From Burkholderiaceae bacterium (GTDB lineage Bacteria; Pseudomonadota; Gammaproteobacteria; Burkholderiales; Burkholderiaceae_D): a stretch of DNA of 61,240 bases. A program made the translations under genes and the position numbers. This document shows positions 61,111-61,240 of this stretch, one piece after another; position 1 is the stretch's first letter, and each line of letters opens with the position of its first letter. Below the pieces are notes generated by a model that saw only the letters and a list, made by a program, of their open reading frames with translations, made no database searches and was not told where the DNA came from. The stretch spans positions 1-61,240 of the forward strand of contig JARLJG010000054.1 of assembly GCA_031291325.1 (NCBI GenBank). Reading direction: 5' to 3'.

Positions 61111-61240
61111 CAGCGCCTTCCACCATTTGCCTCTGTGTAAAGCCAGCATCCTGCCAAGTCGCGGTGAAAATCGATGCTATGGGACATAGATTTTGACAAA
61201 TCAAGACGATGCTTGAATGTGCAAATGGTGGAAGGCGCTG
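61111..61240. repeat. Inverted copies of a dispersed repeat at the window end
   Basis: CAGCGCCTTCCACCATTTGC (61111-61130) and its perfect complement (61221-61240) form 20-bp arms. The first arm is preceded by GTAGGGTGGAAAAGCG; if the second copy continues symmetrically past the window edge, this is a pair of head-to-head dispersed repeats. Confidence 0.65.

Overview
The window looks like chromosomal DNA of a beta-proteobacterium. GC is high (roughly 55-60% by eye), the genes are densely packed on both strands, and the gene content is typical: two ammonium transporters, a LutACB/LldP lactate operon, a CHASE2 cyclase, PilZ, HD-GYP and GGDEF/EAL proteins, an FNR-type regulator and a c4-like cytochrome. 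I infer Burkholderiales, probably Oxalobacteraceae, but no rRNA or marker gene here proves it. I saw no tRNA, rRNA, CRISPR array, prophage or intact insertion sequence.

Layout. 0.2-5.7 kb: housekeeping and envelope genes (Sel1-repeat protein, SIMPL protein, PilZ, rhomboid protease, alpha/beta hydrolase, NifX-like protein, secreted peroxiredoxin, CHRD protein). 6-15.7 kb: a signalling block with a CHASE2 adenylate cyclase, an HD-GYP phosphodiesterase, a metallo-beta-lactamase-fold putative cyclic-nucleotide phosphodiesterase, a GAF-GspE/PilB-type ATPase and a Cache chemoreceptor. 15.7-21.2 kb: a MarR-MFS operon behind a perfect 30-bp palindrome, then FecR, ferritin-like, LssY-like and lipoprotein methyltransferase genes. 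21.7-26.5 kb: an ammonium transporter, then a block resembling mycobacterial decaprenyl-phosphoryl-arabinose synthesis (PAP2-like phosphatase, UbiA-type phosphoribosyltransferase, DprE1, DprE2), with what looks like a GtrA remnant coupled to dprE1. 27-34.6 kb: an amino-acid-type binding protein and the lactate operon lutA-lutC-lutB-lldP, divergent from an LldR-like regulator with two matching operators.

35-43.4 kb: an acyltransferase, a phospholipase C/acid phosphatase-like enzyme and a tight five-gene operon (small unknown protein, alanine-rich coiled-coil protein, ClpB-type AAA ATPase, NrdG-like radical SAM protein, zinc-ribbon Ser/Thr kinase). I do not recognise this as a named system; it is the best candidate here for something undescribed. 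43.6-48.9 kb: a FabR-like TetR regulator divergent from a lipase-like hydrolase, a TrhA/hemolysin III protein and a PAS-GGDEF-EAL protein. 48.9-56.2 kb: a di-heme cytochrome behind tandem perfect FNR boxes, a large secreted unknown, an antiporter, a bacteriohemerythrin, a NarL-type response regulator and an FNR regulator, together suggesting an oxygen-response neighbourhood. 56.4-61.2 kb: a second ammonium transporter with a sigma-54 promoter and signal peptide, coupled to a small unknown gene, then a possible FabMG-type reductase, an orphan VapB-like antitoxin and a lower-GC membrane protein.

Several repeats occur between genes, including a 126-bp MITE-like element with flanking direct repeats and a decayed second copy about 8 kb away. 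Domain calls rest on motifs read by eye; no database search was possible.
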